34,795 nt of DNA from Bacteroidota bacterium (GTDB lineage Bacteria; Bacteroidota; Bacteroidia; Bacteroidales; Paludibacteraceae), in contig JAJYBB010000029.1 in NCBI GenBank assembly GCA_021779195.1, positions 1 to 34,795 of the forward strand. Direction: 5' to 3'. The position numbers and the translations under genes are program-made. Shown in pieces: positions 7,398 through 15,964 of the stretch. A model generated the notes under the pieces. The model searched no databases and was not told the DNA's origin. It worked only from the letters and a program-made list of their open reading frames with translations. Position 1 is the stretch's first letter, and each line of letters opens with the position of its first letter.

Positions 7398-8995
7398 ATT
7401 TACTGCTTATGTATTTTTGTAAAGTGAACATTGCGATAGCGTTGTTTTACTTGATGTATCGGTTGTTTTTTATTAAAGATACTTTTTGGGAAGTTCGCCG
7501 GTACTATTTATTGTCGAGTGTACTGCTTTCATTTGCTTACCCATTTATATCCATCGGAAGTTGGTTTATTCAACAGGATGCAGTGAATTCGATGATTGTT
7601 AAATATGCTCTGTTACCCGAAATGAATGTGGGAACGGTTCAACATTCAACAATTTTCAGTTTTGAAAATTTAGCATTGATACTTTACGGTTTCGGAGTTG
7701 TTGTTTTGTTGATTCGAATGTTGATTCAATTAATTTCTATACTGCTTATCCGCTTCCGACATAAAAAACAGTTGTTTCAGGGTAAATCGGTGATCGTGCT
7801 CGAGAACGAAATTACGCCTTTTTCTTTTTTTGGATGGGTTTTTCTAAATCCTTCTTTACACAGTGAACATGAAACAAGCGAGATACTTGCGCATGAACTC
7901 ACGCATGTGAGACAAGGTCACAGTTTCGACGTAATTATTGGGGAGCTAGTTACGGTTCTTTGTTGGTTGAATCCTTTTACCTGGTTTTTAAAAAACGAAA
8001 TTCGTCAGAATTTAGAATATATAGCCGATAATCAGGTCGTTGAATCTGGATTTAATTCTAAAAATTACCAGTATCATTTGCTTCAACTTTCTTTTCAATC
8101 TCTTCAATTTAATCTTGGAAACAAATTTAATGTATCACCTTTAAAAAAACGAATTACCATGATGAATCAACAAAAAACATCAAAAGCGGGATTGCTGAAA
8201 TATTTAATTATTGTCCCGCTGGCATTGGCTTTAATTTTATCGAGTAATGCTGAAACCCTTTTCAATCGTGCAAAAGAATCATTGGGAAATAATTATTTGA
8301 ATTGGCGAACGTCAAAAATTATTGACAATCAACAAAGTACACTTTCATCTGCTAATATTGTTGTTTCGAATGAAGCTATTCCACAGCAAGTAAGTGTTTC
8401 TGAAGATGTTAAACAAGCAGTGCCGGCTGTTTCGGTTACACCGGTTAATGACAAAACGGATCATGATAAAGTATATCAAGTTGTGGAAAAAATGCCGGAA
8501 TTTCCGGGAGGTATTCAAATGTTAATGAAATATCTATCTCAAAACATTAAATATCCGGAAGAAGCGCAGAAATCGGGAATTGAAGGAAAGGTAATCTGTC
8601 AGTTTGTAATTACAAAAGAGGGGATGGTAGACAATGTGAATGTGATTCGAAGTGTTCATCCTTCGCTTGATGCCGAAGCAATTCGTGTTATCAAGGCAAT
8701 GCCTATTTGGATTCCGGGTGAACAAAATGGAAAAAAAGTAAATGTTCAATATGTGTTGCCCATTCATTTTAAATTAGGGGAAGCTAAATCAACCGATTTG
8801 AAAAACAATGCTGTAATTATATTGGATGGAATTCAACAACCAGCCGGATTCGATATAAAAAGTATAAAACCCGAAAATATATCTTTAATTAACGTGTTGA
8901 AACCTACAGATGAAAAGCAAAAAGAACAGCTCATTTCAAAGTACGGAAAAGATGCCGTAAACGGAGTAATTGAAATTAAAACTAAACGCCAATGA
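7394..8995 (+). CDS. BlaR1-like M56 family membrane peptidase with TonB C-terminal and plug-like domains
   Basis: 533 residues. The membrane part has helices at about 3-26, 37-59 and 93-119, a cytoplasmic loop with the zinc motif HELTH (167-171) and the downstream ligand glutamate E209 in EYIAD, and a fourth helix at 269-283. The outside part is not a penicillin-binding domain: residues 365-462 are a TonB C-terminal domain (PEFPGGIQMLMKYL, YPEEAQKSGIEGKV, then W and G motifs), and 470-532 resemble a TonB-dependent receptor plug, ending GKDAVNGVIEIKTK. Coupled to blaI by a 4-base overlap. It should sense an envelope signal and cleave BlaI. The ligand is unknown; a terminator hairpin follows. 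Confidence 0.9.
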   Translation: MNLLLMYFCKVNIAIALFYLMYRLFFIKDTFWEVRRYYLLSSVLLSFAYPFISIGSWFIQQDAVNSMIVKYALLPEMNVGTVQHSTIFSFENLALILYGFGVVVLLIRMLIQLISILLIRFRHKKQLFQGKSVIVLENEITPFSFFGWVFLNPSLHSEHETSEILAHELTHVRQGHSFDVIIGELVTVLCWLNPFTWFLKNEIRQNLEYIADNQVVESGFNSKNYQYHLLQLSFQSLQFNLGNKFNVSPLKKRITMMNQQKTSKAGLLKYLIIVPLALALILSSNAETLFNRAKESLGNNYLNWRTSKIIDNQQSTLSSANIVVSNEAIPQQVSVSEDVKQAVPAVSVTPVNDKTDHDKVYQVVEKMPEFPGGIQMLMKYLSQNIKYPEEAQKSGIEGKVICQFVITKEGMVDNVNVIRSVHPSLDAEAIRVIKAMPIWIPGEQNGKKVNVQYVLPIHFKLGEAKSTDLKNNAVIILDGIQQPAGFDIKSIKPENISLINVLKPTDEKQKEQLISKYGKDAVNGVIEIKTKRQ

Positions 8996-9037
8996 TTCAT
9001 AGCTTTTGGCCTTAATCGTATTGAATTTGATAGTTGA

Positions 9038-9073
9038 AAAAAGAGGATAGCCATTTTTGGACATCCTCTTTTT
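9038..9073. terminator. Bidirectional terminator between M56 peptidase and icd genes
   Basis: AAAAAGAGGAT (9038-9048) pairs perfectly with ATCCTCTTTTT (9063-9073) across a 14-base loop. The stem ends in a T-run on both strands, so it can stop the plus-strand blaI transcript and the minus-strand TCA transcript, whose last gene ends at 9096. Confidence 0.85.
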
Positions 9074-9095
9074 GTAAGCTAATTATAAACGTTGA

Positions 9096-10319
9096 TCAAT
9101 TTATTTTTGAATCTAAATTTCTTTTTATAGCGGACAGAAATTTTTCAGTCGTTAGATAATCGTTGTTTGAAACGGAGTTCCCATGCACCAATATAGCGAG
9201 ATCTTTGGTCATTTCTCCGGCTTCTACGGTTTCAACACAAACTTGCTCCAGTTTTTGACAGAAATCGATCAATTCAGTATTATTGTCTAATTTTCCGCGA
9301 TGAATCAGTCCGCGTGTCCATGCGAAAATTGAGGCAATAGGATTGGTAGAAGTTTCTTTACCCTGCTGATGCATACGGTAATGACGCGTTACAGTTCCGT
9401 GAGCCGCTTCGGCTTCAACGGTTTTTCCATCAGGTGTAATTAATACGGATGACATCAATCCCAACGAACCGAAACCTTGTGCGACAATATCTGATTGAAC
9501 GTCGCCATCGTAGTTTTTACATGCCCAAATAAAACCGCCACTCCATTTTAAAGCTGATGCCACCATATCGTCAATCAATCGATGTTCGTAAGTGATGCCG
9601 GCTGTTTCAAATTTATCCTTGAATTCTTTTTCGTAAACTTCCTGGAAAATATCTTTGAATCGCCCATCATAGGCTTTTAATATTGTATTTTTTGTTGACA
9701 TATAAAGCGGCCATTTTTTTTCCAATGCCACCTGAAAAGATGATTGTGCAAAACCGTAAATAGATTCGTCGGTGTTATACATGGCCATGGCAACTCCATC
9801 GCCTTCAAAATTGTAAACTTCCCATTCTTTTATTTGCCCGTTTTCGTCAGTAAAAGTCATTTTCAATTTACCTTTACCTTTAATAACCACGTCGGTAGCT
9901 TTATATTGATCGCCGAAAGCATGACGTCCAATTACAATGGGTTGTGTCCATCCCGGCACTAGACGCGGGATGTTTGAACAGATAATCGGTTCACGAAAAA
10001 CAGTTCCACCAATAATGTTTCGCAATGTACCATTGGGCGATTTCCACATTTTTTTTAATCCGAATTCTTTCACTCTGGCTTCATCGGGAGTGATGGTGGC
10101 ACATTTAATACCAACATTGTATTTGTTGATGGCATTGGCAGCATCTACTGTAATCTGATCATTGGTGGCATCGCGATTTTGAATACTTAAATCGTAATAC
10201 TTAATATCCAAATCTAAGTAAGGTAAAATCAATTGTTGTTTGATAAATGCCCAGATAATTCGGGTCATTTCGTCGCCATCAAGTTCGACAACAGGGTTTT
10301 GTACTTTAATTTTATTCAT
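9096..10319 (-). CDS. icd: NADP-dependent isocitrate dehydrogenase, eukaryote-like type
   Basis: 407 residues. It oxidatively decarboxylates isocitrate to 2-oxoglutarate with NADP. The sequence follows the dimeric eukaryotic IDH1/IDH2 form rather than E. coli Icd: KCATITPDE (72-80), [11 protein letters not shown] (91-101), GGTVFRE and [10 protein letters not shown], with isocitrate-binding R100, R109 and R132 at the very positions they have in human IDH1. The metal and cofactor half is present too ([23 protein letters not shown]). It is the last gene of an aconitase-citrate synthase-IDH set and supplies NADPH and glutamate precursor. A terminator-like hairpin separates it from the citrate synthase gene, and I see no own promoter. 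Confidence 0.96.
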   Translation of the reverse strand: MNKIKVQNPVVELDGDEMTRIIWAFIKQQLILPYLDLDIKYYDLSIQNRDATNDQITVDAANAINKYNVGIKCATITPDEARVKEFGLKKMWKSPNGTLRNIIGGTVFREPIICSNIPRLVPGWTQPIVIGRHAFGDQYKATDVVIKGKGKLKMTFTDENGQIKEWEVYNFEGDGVAMAMYNTDESIYGFAQSSFQVALEKKWPLYMSTKNTILKAYDGRFKDIFQEVYEKEFKDKFETAGITYEHRLIDDMVASALKWSGGFIWACKNYDGDVQSDIVAQGFGSLGLMSSVLITPDGKTVEAEAAHGTVTRHYRMHQQGKETSTNPIASIFAWTRGLIHRGKLDNNTELIDFCQKLEQVCVETVEAGEMTKDLAILVHGNSVSNNDYLTTEKFLSAIKRNLDSKIN

Positions 10320-10394
10320 AAGATATTTATGCCCGCTATATCCCTTTGAAAAGGGACTTTAAAATCAGTTTTAAATTGATAATAAGTTATTTAA

Positions 10395-10444
10395 TAAAAA
10401 AACTTCAGCCCCCTAAGTTCTAATTCAAATGAATTAGGGGGCTG
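10395..10444 (-). terminator. Intrinsic terminator-like hairpin between citrate synthase and isocitrate dehydrogenase genes
   Basis: CAGCCCCCTAA (10406-10416) pairs perfectly with TTAGGGGGCTG (10434-10444). Read on the minus strand the stem is followed by a run of seven T (opposite the A-run at 10396-10402) and begins six bases after the citrate synthase stop codon. A second, nested pairing TAATTC/GAATTA (10421-10426, 10431-10436) could compete with it. A smaller repeat TCCCTT/AAGGGA lies further on at 10341-10356. Confidence 0.8.
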
Positions 10445-10449
10445 ATCGT

Positions 10450-11805
10450 TTATCGTTGGTTCAATGGAATAAATTGTTTTCGTTCACCCACATTTTTATA
10501 TGCAGGGCGAATAATCCTTTTGCTTGCAAAATTTAATTCTTCTATTCGATGTGCTGTCCAGCCTGTTACTCTTGCCATGGCAAAGAGGGGGGTAAACACT
10601 TCGCAAGGCAACCCGATAGCTCTATAAATAAAGCCTGAATAAAAGTCGATATTTGTACAAACTTGTTTGTTAATATCATCGCCTTTGAAAGTCATAAAAG
10701 CATTTACTGCACGTTCGTCGAGTAATTCGAGGAAAGTAAATTCTTTTTCTAATCCTTTTTCTTCAGCAAGTTTTCGAGCAAGATCTTTGATTAATAAAGC
10801 TCTAGGATCGGAAATGGTATAAACAGCGTGACCAATTCCATAAATCAGACCACTTTTGTTATAGGCTTCTTTGTTCAACATTTTATTGAAATATTGATCA
10901 ATTTCTTTTACGTTGGTCCAGTTCTTAATCACCTCTTTTAAGTGATCGAACATTTCAATCACTTTAATATTTGCTCCACCGTGCAACGGTCCTTTCAGTG
11001 AACCAATGCCTGCTGCAATAGAGGAATAAGTATCAGTTTGCGACGAACTGGTAACCCGAACGGTAAAGGTCGAATTATTACCACCTCCATGTTCGGCATG
11101 AAGAATTAGTAATAAATCTAACATTTTCACATCCAATTCGGTATAGTTTTGAGAGCCTTTCATCATATACAAGAAATTTTCTGCCAATGACATTTCTTCT
11201 TTCGGATGACGAATGTGAAGCGATAATCCCTGCTGACTGTGGCGCATAATGTTATATGCATAGGCAATAATCGTAGGAAATTTGGCTATCAGGTTAATAG
11301 ATTGGCGAATCAGATTGTCGCGCGAAATATCATCTGCTTTTGGATCAAAAGTGTATAATTCTAATACACTTCGGGCTAAAATGTTCATGATATCCTGTCC
11401 TTCAAGATCTATGATATTCATGGTTGCTTTTTGATTCAAAGGCATGGCATTTGCCAAAATCTTTTTAAATGTAGTCAGTTCTTCCTCATCGGGTAAATAG
11501 CAGGATAAAAGTAAAAATGCGGTTTCTTCAAAACCCAATCGATTTTCAGCTTGTAAACCATGTACTAAATCTTCTACATCTATTCCGCGGTAAAAAAGTT
11601 TTCCGGGAACAGCTTTTGTTCCTCCCTCAGGAAGTTTTTCATAACCAACAACATCACCAACTTTTGTTAATCCGACTAACACTCCTGAATGATCTTCATT
11701 TCGAAGTCCTCGCTTTACTCCGAATTTTGTAAATAAGTCTTTGTCGATCCGACTCGTTGTTTTAATGGTTTCTGATAACTTGTAAATTAAATATTCGTTT
11801 TCCAT
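10450..11805 (-). CDS. gltA: Citrate synthase
   Basis: 451 residues. It condenses acetyl-CoA and oxaloacetate to citrate. The catalytic triad can be placed: H275 in GPLHGGAN, H326 in GIGHAVY and D387 in NIDFYSG. The strongly conserved HAEHGGGNNSTFTVR block (from 236) and the C-terminal RPAYKNVGERKQFIPLNQR are present. Length and the DHSGVLVGLTKVGDVVGYEK insert fit the group common in Bacteroidota and Clostridia rather than the NADH-regulated E. coli type. It follows the aconitase gene by 88 bases with no TAnnTTTG box between, so it is probably on the aconitase transcript. Confidence 0.96.
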   Translation of the reverse strand: MENEYLIYKLSETIKTTSRIDKDLFTKFGVKRGLRNEDHSGVLVGLTKVGDVVGYEKLPEGGTKAVPGKLFYRGIDVEDLVHGLQAENRLGFEETAFLLLSCYLPDEEELTTFKKILANAMPLNQKATMNIIDLEGQDIMNILARSVLELYTFDPKADDISRDNLIRQSINLIAKFPTIIAYAYNIMRHSQQGLSLHIRHPKEEMSLAENFLYMMKGSQNYTELDVKMLDLLLILHAEHGGGNNSTFTVRVTSSSQTDTYSSIAAGIGSLKGPLHGGANIKVIEMFDHLKEVIKNWTNVKEIDQYFNKMLNKEAYNKSGLIYGIGHAVYTISDPRALLIKDLARKLAEEKGLEKEFTFLELLDERAVNAFMTFKGDDINKQVCTNIDFYSGFIYRAIGLPCEVFTPLFAMARVTGWTAHRIEELNFASKRIIRPAYKNVGERKQFIPLNQR

Positions 11806-11893
11806 GATATTTGAATTTTTTAAATGTGTTGATATTTATTCAATTGAATTTTCAGCTATTTATTTCAAATCATATTCTTGAAAAAGAAAAATA

Positions 11894-14143
11894 TTATTTT
11901 TTCATTTCATTCAGCGCGCTTCCAGCTTTAAACCAATCAATTTGCGCTTGATTGTAGGTATGTGCCACTTCGAAAGTTTCGGAAGTATCATCTTGATGAT
12001 TCAGCTTGATAATAAGTTTTCGCCCAGGCGCAAACTCGGTTAAACCCAACACACTGATCAGGTCATTTTCTCTTATTTTTGAATAATCTTCCTTGTCAAC
12101 AAAAGTCAGCGCTAACATACCTTGTTTTTTAAGATTTGTTTCATGGATTCGGGCAAAAGATTTTACCAAGATGGCTTTTACATTTAGAAAACGTGGTTCC
12201 ATGGCGGCATGTTCGCGGCTTGAACCTTCGCCATAATTTTCCTCTGCAATTACTATTGAACCAATACCTTTTGCTTTGTATTTTCGAGCTAAAGCAGGTA
12301 CAGCAAGGTAATTACCGGTTTCGGTATCGAGAACGGTATTGGTTTTATCGTTAAAAGTATTGACTGCCCCAATAAGCATATTATCCGATATGTTATCTAA
12401 ATGCCCCCTGAAACGCAACCAGGGACCAGCCATTGAAATATGGTCGGTTGTACATTTCCCTTTAACCTTAATCAGCAGGGGTAAGTCGATAAAATCTTTA
12501 CCATCCCAGGCTGGAAAAGGGATCAGTTTTTGTAATCTTTTGGATGCAGGGTCGATGTCGATTTTTTCACCATGATTTGACGGAGCCACATATCCCGGAT
12601 CGTCAACTGCATAGCCTTTGGGAGGCAATTCGAATCCATGCGGTTCCTGTAGTTTTACATCTTCTCCATTCTCGTTTTTCAACGTGTCTGTTAGTGGATT
12701 GAATGTTAAGCTTCCTGCAATCGTTAATGCGGCAACAATTTCGGGTGAGCCGATGAACGTATGTGTATTTGGATTGCCATCATTTCGTTTGGCAAAATTG
12801 CGATTGAAGGATGTAATAATGGAATTTGGTCGTTCGGGAACATCCATTTCTCGTTTCCATTGACCGATGCAAGGTCCACAAGCATTTGCCATTATCACGG
12901 CACCCACCGATTCAAATTCGGACAAAACGCCATCCCGTTGAGCCGTGAAGCGAACTTGTTCTGAACCTGGATTGATGATAAACTGTGCTTTAACTTTTAA
13001 ATTCTGATCTTTAGCAGATTTTACAATCGATGCTGCTCGGGTCAGATCTTCGTAGGAAGAGTTTGTACATGAGCCGATTAAACCGACTTCCATGATTTGC
13101 GGATAGTTTTTTTCGATTACTGCTGCCGCAAATTCTGAAATAGGGTAGGCGGCATCGGGAGTGAAGGGACCGTTAACGTACGGTTCAAGTTTGCTTAAAT
13201 TGATTTCAATTACGCGATCGTAAAAATCTTCGGGGCTTACCAACACTTCAGGGTCTGGTTGTAATATTTCGGATATTTTCGATGCGGCTTGCGCAATAGA
13301 GGCTCTGCCAGTTGCTTTAAGATAAACTGACGATTTTTCGTCGAAAGGAAAAATGGAAGTTGTTGCACCTACTTCGGCACCCATATTACAAATTGTGCCT
13401 TTTCCTGTTGCCGACAAGGAAGCGGTTCCTTCTCCGAAGTATTCAATTACGGCATTGGTTCCACCTTTCACTGTTAATATCCCGGCTAATTTCAGAATCA
13501 CATCTTTGGGAGAAGCCCAACCCGAAAGTTTGCCGGTAAGTTTCACGCCAATGATTTTAGGCATTTTGAGTTCCCATGGCATACCAGCCATCACGTCTAC
13601 GGCATCGGCTCCGCCAACGCCAATGGCTATCATGCCGAGTCCGCCTGCATTGGGAGTATGAGAATCCGTGCCAATCATCATTCCGCCAGGGAAAGCATAG
13701 TTTTCGAGCACAACCTGATGAATAATTCCTGCTCCCGGTTTCCAAAAGCCGATCCCGAATTTATTTGATACGGCTTTTAAAAAATCATACACTTCTCGGT
13801 TGGTTTCTTCTGCGGTTTGCAAGTCTTTTTTTGCTGATATATATGCTTGAATAAGATGATCGCAGTGAACGGTTGAAGGTACGGCAACTTTTTCGCGTCC
13901 TGAGTTCATTAATTGTAACAATGCCATTTGAGCCGTGGCATCCTGCATTGCCACTCGGTCGGGAGCAAAATTAACATAATCAAAGCCACGTTGATAATTT
14001 CTGATCGGTTCATCGTCCGATAAATGAAAATATAAAATTTTTTCGGTAAGGGTAAGCGGACGTTGAAGTTTACTTTTTACGCGATTGATTTTTTCGGGAT
14101 ATGTTGCGTAAATACGCTGAATCATTGCTTCGTCAAATACCAT
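11894..14143 (-). CDS. acn: Aconitate hydratase, mitochondrial-type
   Basis: 749 residues from the start I prefer. It interconverts citrate and isocitrate with a 4Fe-4S cluster whose ligands are the cysteine in GSCTNSS and the two in ACGPCIGQW. Other landmarks are [22 protein letters not shown] and, in the swivel domain, [12 protein letters not shown]. An upstream in-frame ATG at 14173 would add ten residues ([10 protein letters not shown]), but it lies only a few bases after the predicted transcription start, and related proteins begin at MVF; so 14143 is chosen. First gene of the TCA set; a strong promoter lies at 14185-14214. Confidence 0.96.
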   Translation of the reverse strand: MVFDEAMIQRIYATYPEKINRVKSKLQRPLTLTEKILYFHLSDDEPIRNYQRGFDYVNFAPDRVAMQDATAQMALLQLMNSGREKVAVPSTVHCDHLIQAYISAKKDLQTAEETNREVYDFLKAVSNKFGIGFWKPGAGIIHQVVLENYAFPGGMMIGTDSHTPNAGGLGMIAIGVGGADAVDVMAGMPWELKMPKIIGVKLTGKLSGWASPKDVILKLAGILTVKGGTNAVIEYFGEGTASLSATGKGTICNMGAEVGATTSIFPFDEKSSVYLKATGRASIAQAASKISEILQPDPEVLVSPEDFYDRVIEINLSKLEPYVNGPFTPDAAYPISEFAAAVIEKNYPQIMEVGLIGSCTNSSYEDLTRAASIVKSAKDQNLKVKAQFIINPGSEQVRFTAQRDGVLSEFESVGAVIMANACGPCIGQWKREMDVPERPNSIITSFNRNFAKRNDGNPNTHTFIGSPEIVAALTIAGSLTFNPLTDTLKNENGEDVKLQEPHGFELPPKGYAVDDPGYVAPSNHGEKIDIDPASKRLQKLIPFPAWDGKDFIDLPLLIKVKGKCTTDHISMAGPWLRFRGHLDNISDNMLIGAVNTFNDKTNTVLDTETGNYLAVPALARKYKAKGIGSIVIAEENYGEGSSREHAAMEPRFLNVKAILVKSFARIHETNLKKQGMLALTFVDKEDYSKIRENDLISVLGLTEFAPGRKLIIKLNHQDDTSETFEVAHTYNQAQIDWFKAGSALNEMKK

Positions 14144-14184
14144 AATGCTTAATATTTTTAGCCATTTATTCAATTATTGTTTTA

Positions 14185-14214
14185 CAAATGTAGCAAAATA
14201 ACGCTGAAAGACAA
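14185..14214 (-). promoter_or_regulatory. Aconitase operon promoter
   Basis: Minus-strand -33 TTG (14214-14212), 19-base spacer, and -7 TACATTTG (14192-14185): the best Bacteroidota promoter match in the window. Transcription would begin near 14180, giving a leader of about 36 bases to the ATG at 14143 and only about 7 bases to the ATG at 14173. Confidence 0.82.
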
Positions 14215-14410
14215 GAGTTGTTTGTTATTCTAACTTTTTTAAACAATTTAAAATATGAATTGTGTAAAAAATAAAGCTGAGAGCCGATTCCAGTCTTTCA
14301 ATTTGAAAATTAGTAGAGATTTTTTTTAAAAAATTGCCTATCTATAAACGATACACCGATAAATGTATTTGTTAATATTAATAATGCAAATACAGATTTT
14401 TGTTCAATGA

Positions 14411-14762
14411 TTATAGCTGTTTACTGATATACGGCATTTCAACCCGAACTGATGTTTCCTGACCCACTGCAGCCGTAATATCCAATTTTCCATTAAGTAA
14501 AATTACTCGTTCCATTATCTCATTCAATCCGTATGAATCTTGTCTTCCTCAGTTATTTTTATCAAAGCCTATTCCTTTATCGATAATTTTCATGATCAAT
14601 TTGTTGCTCATCTCATGGAGTTGAATCTTTACCAATAAAACATTGGTATGTTTGGCAATATTGTTCAGAGCTTCCTGAAGTATTCAAAAAAATGACTGCA
14701 CTCGTTGTTGGTTTATTTCGAGATTTAGAATTTCACATGTAAAGACACAACGAATGTGATGT
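14411..14762 (-). pseudogene. Remnant of a NarL-type sensor histidine kinase (ATPase domain), two in-frame stops
   Basis: The minus-strand frame ending at the TAA at 14411-14413 reads as a histidine kinase ATPase domain: an N-box ILQEALNNIAKHTN, a G1 box DKGIGFD, then YGLNEIMERVILLNGKLDI and a final SVRVEMPYIS strand. Two TGA codons break it, at 14684-14686 (just before ILQEAL, where the family normally has FRILQE) and at 14549-14551 (before the second glycine box). There are no frameshifts between these points. TGA ends the neighbouring blaI and M56 genes, so it is a normal stop here. The dimerisation and sensor parts are missing or unreadable, and no response regulator gene is adjacent. Confidence 0.82.
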
Positions 14763-14773
14763 CTATCTTCAAA

Positions 14774-14802
14774 TTTTCAAAGATATTATAAATCTTTGAA
14801 AA
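14774..14802. repeat. 11-bp inverted repeat, TTTTCAAAGAT type
   Basis: TTTTCAAAGAT (14774-14784) and ATCTTTGAAAA (14792-14802) are perfect complements around a 7-base loop. No T-run follows. The TTTGAAAA/TTTTCAAA word recurs in the larger repeat at 15965-16030, so the two may be related. Confidence 0.6.
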
Positions 14803-14929
14803 ACCTAAAAGGGAATATCGATAATGATAACTGCATTATTTTAATTTTATAGAAATTCATTTTCGTCCATTTCAATTGCTTTTACAATAATTTAACGTAT
14901 GATAAAGGTGCTTTGATTACAATTTATTC

Positions 14930-14937
14930 TACATTTG
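14930..14937 (+). promoter_or_regulatory. -7 box upstream of the HYC/CC/PP gene
   Basis: TACATTTG fits the TAnnTTTG consensus and lies 37 bases before the ATG at 14975. The nearest TTTG upstream (14912-14915) leaves only 14 bases of spacer, so a proper -33 box is not apparent; an activator could be needed. Confidence 0.55.
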
Positions 14938-14974
14938 CGCAAACTTTTTCCTCACTGGTTTGTTTCAGTTCAAA

Positions 14975-15385
14975 ATGAAAAAAGGACTCTCCATATTATT
15001 TGCTGCATTGTTGCTCCTTTCGGGGATGCATCTTAGCTTAGCTTCGCATTATTGTGAAGGTGAACTGGCTGCAGTAAAATGGTCGATGGATGATGAAAAG
15101 GCAAGCTGCGGCATGCCTACTGATCACCAACCTATTCCAAACGGGTTGAGTCAGGCCTGTTGTCATGATTTTCTTTCGTTTTATGCCGTTGATCATAATT
15201 TCAACCCTTCCACTGTTGAGATAAATCAACCTGTCTATCAACTTTTACAGGTATTGTATATTCCCCAAACTATTGGGTTTCAATTTTTCAATGTCCATTC
15301 TTCTGTAAACGCAAACGTCCAGCCACCGGGAAAATTCCTTGCCAGTGCTGTAAGTCTCCCCGATATTTGCCTATTCCGTATTTAA
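14975..15385 (+). CDS. HYC_CC_PP-type small exported protein, function unknown
   Basis: 136 residues from the ATG at 14975; an in-frame TTG at 14960 is a poorer start because the signal peptide begins exactly at MKKGLSILFAALLLLSG. After cleavage the mature protein opens with the diagnostic HYC (25-27), has CGM at 45-47 and a CCHD at 62-65, and near the C-terminus QPPGKF, the three motifs of a Bacteroidota family named after them. Free cysteines, histidines and methionines suggest metal binding in the periplasm, but no activity is established that I know of. Relatives are commonly found beside copper or silver RND efflux genes, as here, so I infer a role in metal sensing or delivery. Confidence 0.78.
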   Translation: MKKGLSILFAALLLLSGMHLSLASHYCEGELAAVKWSMDDEKASCGMPTDHQPIPNGLSQACCHDFLSFYAVDHNFNPSTVEINQPVYQLLQVLYIPQTIGFQFFNVHSSVNANVQPPGKFLASAVSLPDICLFRI

Positions 15386-15412
15386 TTTTTTACGCATAAA
15401 CATCAAGTACGC

Positions 15413-15433
15413 TAAGTTTCTTTAAGAAACATT
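15413..15433. repeat. Short palindromic element between HYC and HMA genes
   Basis: GTTTCTT (15416-15422) and AAGAAAC (15424-15430) flank one T, with partly matching CTAA/TTAG beyond. No T-run follows, so it is a weak terminator at best and could be an operator. The rest of the 204-base gap shows no TAnnTTTG box. Confidence 0.4.
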
Positions 15434-15589
15434 AGTGGACTTTGGTTTGTTACATCTTTATTTCTCACAAATTTCACTGATTTTCACAGCGTTTTACCAA
15501 TTAATACATCGAGTTTCGCTCTTGATGACTGTTGGTTTATCTGAAAGATCGTGTTAATTTACCTTCCAACAAATTTAAAATTAAATAAA

Positions 15590-15949
15590 ATGAAAACATT
15601 AAAATATATCCTTGTAGCTATTATAGCTCTTACTGTAAGTGCAACTACTTATGCCCAACTATCCAATAATTCAAAAATGGTTATGACAAAAACCGAAACA
15701 TTCAAAGTTTCGGGTAATTGCGAATCGTGTAAAGCACGTATCGAAAAAGCAGCCAAAGTTAATGGCGTGAGCAAAGCTGTTTGGAACGAAAAAACAAAAA
15801 TGCTGACGTTGGTTTACAACCCTTCCAAGGTGAGAAGTGTTGATATTCAAAAGCGAATCGCCGATGTGGGTCACGATACCCCTTTGTTTAGAGCCGAAGC
15901 TAAAACCTACAATGCGTTGCCGGGCTGTTGCAAATACAGAAATAAATAA
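15590..15949 (+). CDS. Periplasmic heavy-metal-associated (HMA) domain protein
   Basis: 119 residues from the ATG at 15590. A start at 15551 would put 13 extra residues before a clear signal peptide (MKTLKYILVAIIALTVSA, ending TTYAQ), so it is rejected. Residues about 36-100 are one HMA ferredoxin-like domain with the metal motif GNCESC (C44 and C47), the usual hydrophobic GV at the second strand and a VGHDTP loop. The C-terminus adds a second cysteine pair, LPGCCKYRNK. Cytosolic HMA proteins carry Cu(I); the signal peptide points to a periplasmic carrier that could hand metal to the CusB/CusA pump encoded just downstream, replacing the CusF of Proteobacteria, which is absent here. Partner transfer is inference. 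Confidence 0.88.
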   Translation: MKTLKYILVAIIALTVSATTYAQLSNNSKMVMTKTETFKVSGNCESCKARIEKAAKVNGVSKAVWNEKTKMLTLVYNPSKVRSVDIQKRIADVGHDTPLFRAEAKTYNALPGCCKYRNK

Positions 15950-15964
15950 ATTTGAAAATTTATC

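Larger units (their letters stand above)
14144..14974. other. 831-base gene-poor region between aconitase and the metal-efflux island
   Basis: It contains the aconitase promoter (14185-14214), a broken histidine kinase remnant (14411-14762), an 11-bp inverted repeat (14774-14802) and the promoter of the first efflux-island gene (14930-14937). Nothing recognisable lies at 14215-14410 or 14803-14925. It looks like a site of past insertion and decay. Confidence 0.65.

Noticed and set aside
7041-8995. BlaI/M56 pair as a beta-lactam resistance regulator
   Set aside because: No beta-lactamase or alternative PBP gene is nearby and the peptidase has no penicillin-binding sensor domain.
14144-14173. 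Ten-residue N-terminal extension of aconitase
   Set aside because: The upstream ATG would be only about 7 bases from the predicted transcription start, and the family begins at MVF.
14549-14686. The two TGA codons in the kinase remnant as selenocysteine or a recoded genetic code
   Set aside because: Neither site is a cysteine position in this kinase family, TGA ends intact neighbouring genes such as blaI and the M56 peptidase gene, and the sensor half is missing.
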